Assembly: GCA_934661105.1 (NCBI GenBank) | Contig: CAKUIV010000126.1 | Span: forward strand, 1-5,552 | Source of the DNA: an uncultured Ellagibacter sp. | GTDB taxonomy: Bacteria > Actinomycetota > Coriobacteriia > Coriobacteriales > Eggerthellaceae | Direction of reading: 5' to 3' | Length of the DNA stretch: 5,552 nt | Shown: positions 5,061-5,552 of the stretch, piece after piece | Layout: the number at the start of each line of letters is the position of its first letter | How positions within the stretch are numbered: the first letter of the stretch is position 1 | Notes under the pieces: generated by a model | What the model was told of the DNA's origin: nothing | What the model saw: the letters and a program-made list of their open reading frames with translations, nothing else | Databases searched by the model: none | Made by a program: the position numbers and the translations under genes

Positions 5061-5552
5061 TTAGTTCTCCTTGCTCTCTTTTTCGTACGCTTCGGCGAAA
5101 TCGCTTTTCGTAAGGAAGCTCTTCTTGGCGAGCGACGCCGGGATATCGACCGGGTAATCGCCCGTGAAGCAGGCTTCGCAGAACCCTTGATGCTCGGCAC
5201 CCGCCACCGATTCCCGCAACCCGTCGACGCTGATGAAGGCGAGCGAGTCCGACCCAATCCACTCGTTCATCTCCTCAAGCGTCATGTTCGCCGCGATGAG
5301 CTGGCTTCGCGTGTCGGTGTCGATGCCGTAGAAGCACGGCCAGGTGACTTCCGGGCTCACGATGCGCAGATGCACTTCTGCCGCGCCCGCGTCGCGCAGC
5401 ATCTCGACAAGCTTCTTCGACGTGTTGCCGCGCACGATGGAATCGTCGATGACGACGAGACGCTTGCCCGAGATAACGCTCGGCAGCGGGTTCAGCTTCA
5501 GGCGGATGCCGAGCTGGCGCATGGCCTGCGTGGGTTGGATGAACGTACGGCC
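5061..5552 (-). CDS. purF: PurF, amidophosphoribosyltransferase (C-terminal part only)
   Basis: PurF commits PRPP to purine synthesis by forming phosphoribosylamine with glutamine nitrogen. Only the last 163 residues are in the window; the gene continues past base 5552. The fragment opens at GRTFIQPTQ, then RLKLNPLPSVISGKRLVVID, then the PRPP loop VVIDDSIVRGNTS (residues 33-45 of the fragment). A cysteine in WPCFYGID (Cys73) and the pair in GFCEACFTGDYPV (Cys125, Cys128) match the pattern of [4Fe-4S] ligands in Bacillus-type PurF, unlike the cluster-free E. coli type. The N-terminal glutaminase domain and any propeptide lie outside the window. In-frame reading continues upstream of the Met at 5520-5522, so that Met is not the start. 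It abuts purM exactly. Identification is very secure; the iron-sulfur inference is strong but rests on a partial sequence. Confidence 0.97.
   Translation of the reverse strand, partial: GRTFIQPTQAMRQLGIRLKLNPLPSVISGKRLVVIDDSIVRGNTSKKLVEMLRDAGAAEVHLRIVSPEVTWPCFYGIDTDTRSQLIAANMTLEEMNEWIGSDSLAFISVDGLRESVAGAEHQGFCEACFTGDYPVDIPASLAKKSFLTKSDFAEAYEKESKEN

Overview
The window is a minus-strand stretch of a de novo purine (IMP) biosynthesis cluster from a GC-rich bacterium. All genes I can support read right to left. In transcription order they are: the 3' end of purF (5552-5061), purM (5060-3981), an orphan RelB/DinJ-type antitoxin gene (3798-3505), a RelB/DinJ antitoxin and RelE-like toxin pair (3389-2755), purN (2602-1988), an XdhC-family gene (1906-917) and the 5' part of purH (830-1). 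The high GC, purine gene order and antitoxin style suggest an actinobacterium of the Coriobacteriia/Eggerthellaceae type. That is inference from sequence style only and needs a homology search.

Right part (3981-5552): purF and purM abut exactly, with the purF TAA followed directly by the purM ATG and the purM Shine-Dalgarno site inside the purF end. The surviving PurF tail keeps the PRPP-binding loop and a Cys-X2-Cys pair typical of iron-sulfur (Bacillus-type) PurF. A strong GNRA-looped hairpin (3892-3915) follows purM.

Middle part (2755-3872): a toxin-antitoxin island separates purM from purN. It starts with a well-formed promoter, then a stand-alone antitoxin with no toxin next to it, then a second promoter/operator region with an inverted repeat, then an antitoxin-toxin pair overlapping by one base (TAATG). 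By eye this island is less GC-rich than the purine genes around it, which fits later insertion.

Left part (1-2660): purN starts at GTG behind its own candidate promoter and is followed by a 14-bp perfect hairpin. Then comes a gene with the C-terminal Rossmann domain of XdhC (molybdenum cofactor/xanthine dehydrogenase maturation) but no recognisable classical XdhC N-terminal motifs, and then purH, which is cut off by the window edge.

PurF, PurN, PurM and PurH catalyse steps 1, 3, 5 and 9-10 of IMP synthesis. The XdhC-like gene may tie purine synthesis to molybdenum-hydroxylase purine metabolism. No RNA genes, CRISPR arrays, insertion sequences or origins were seen. No gene-free stretch exceeds about 180 bases. 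I found no clearly new defence or mobile system; the most interesting points are the XdhC-like gene inside the purine cluster and the two-antitoxin/one-toxin island.
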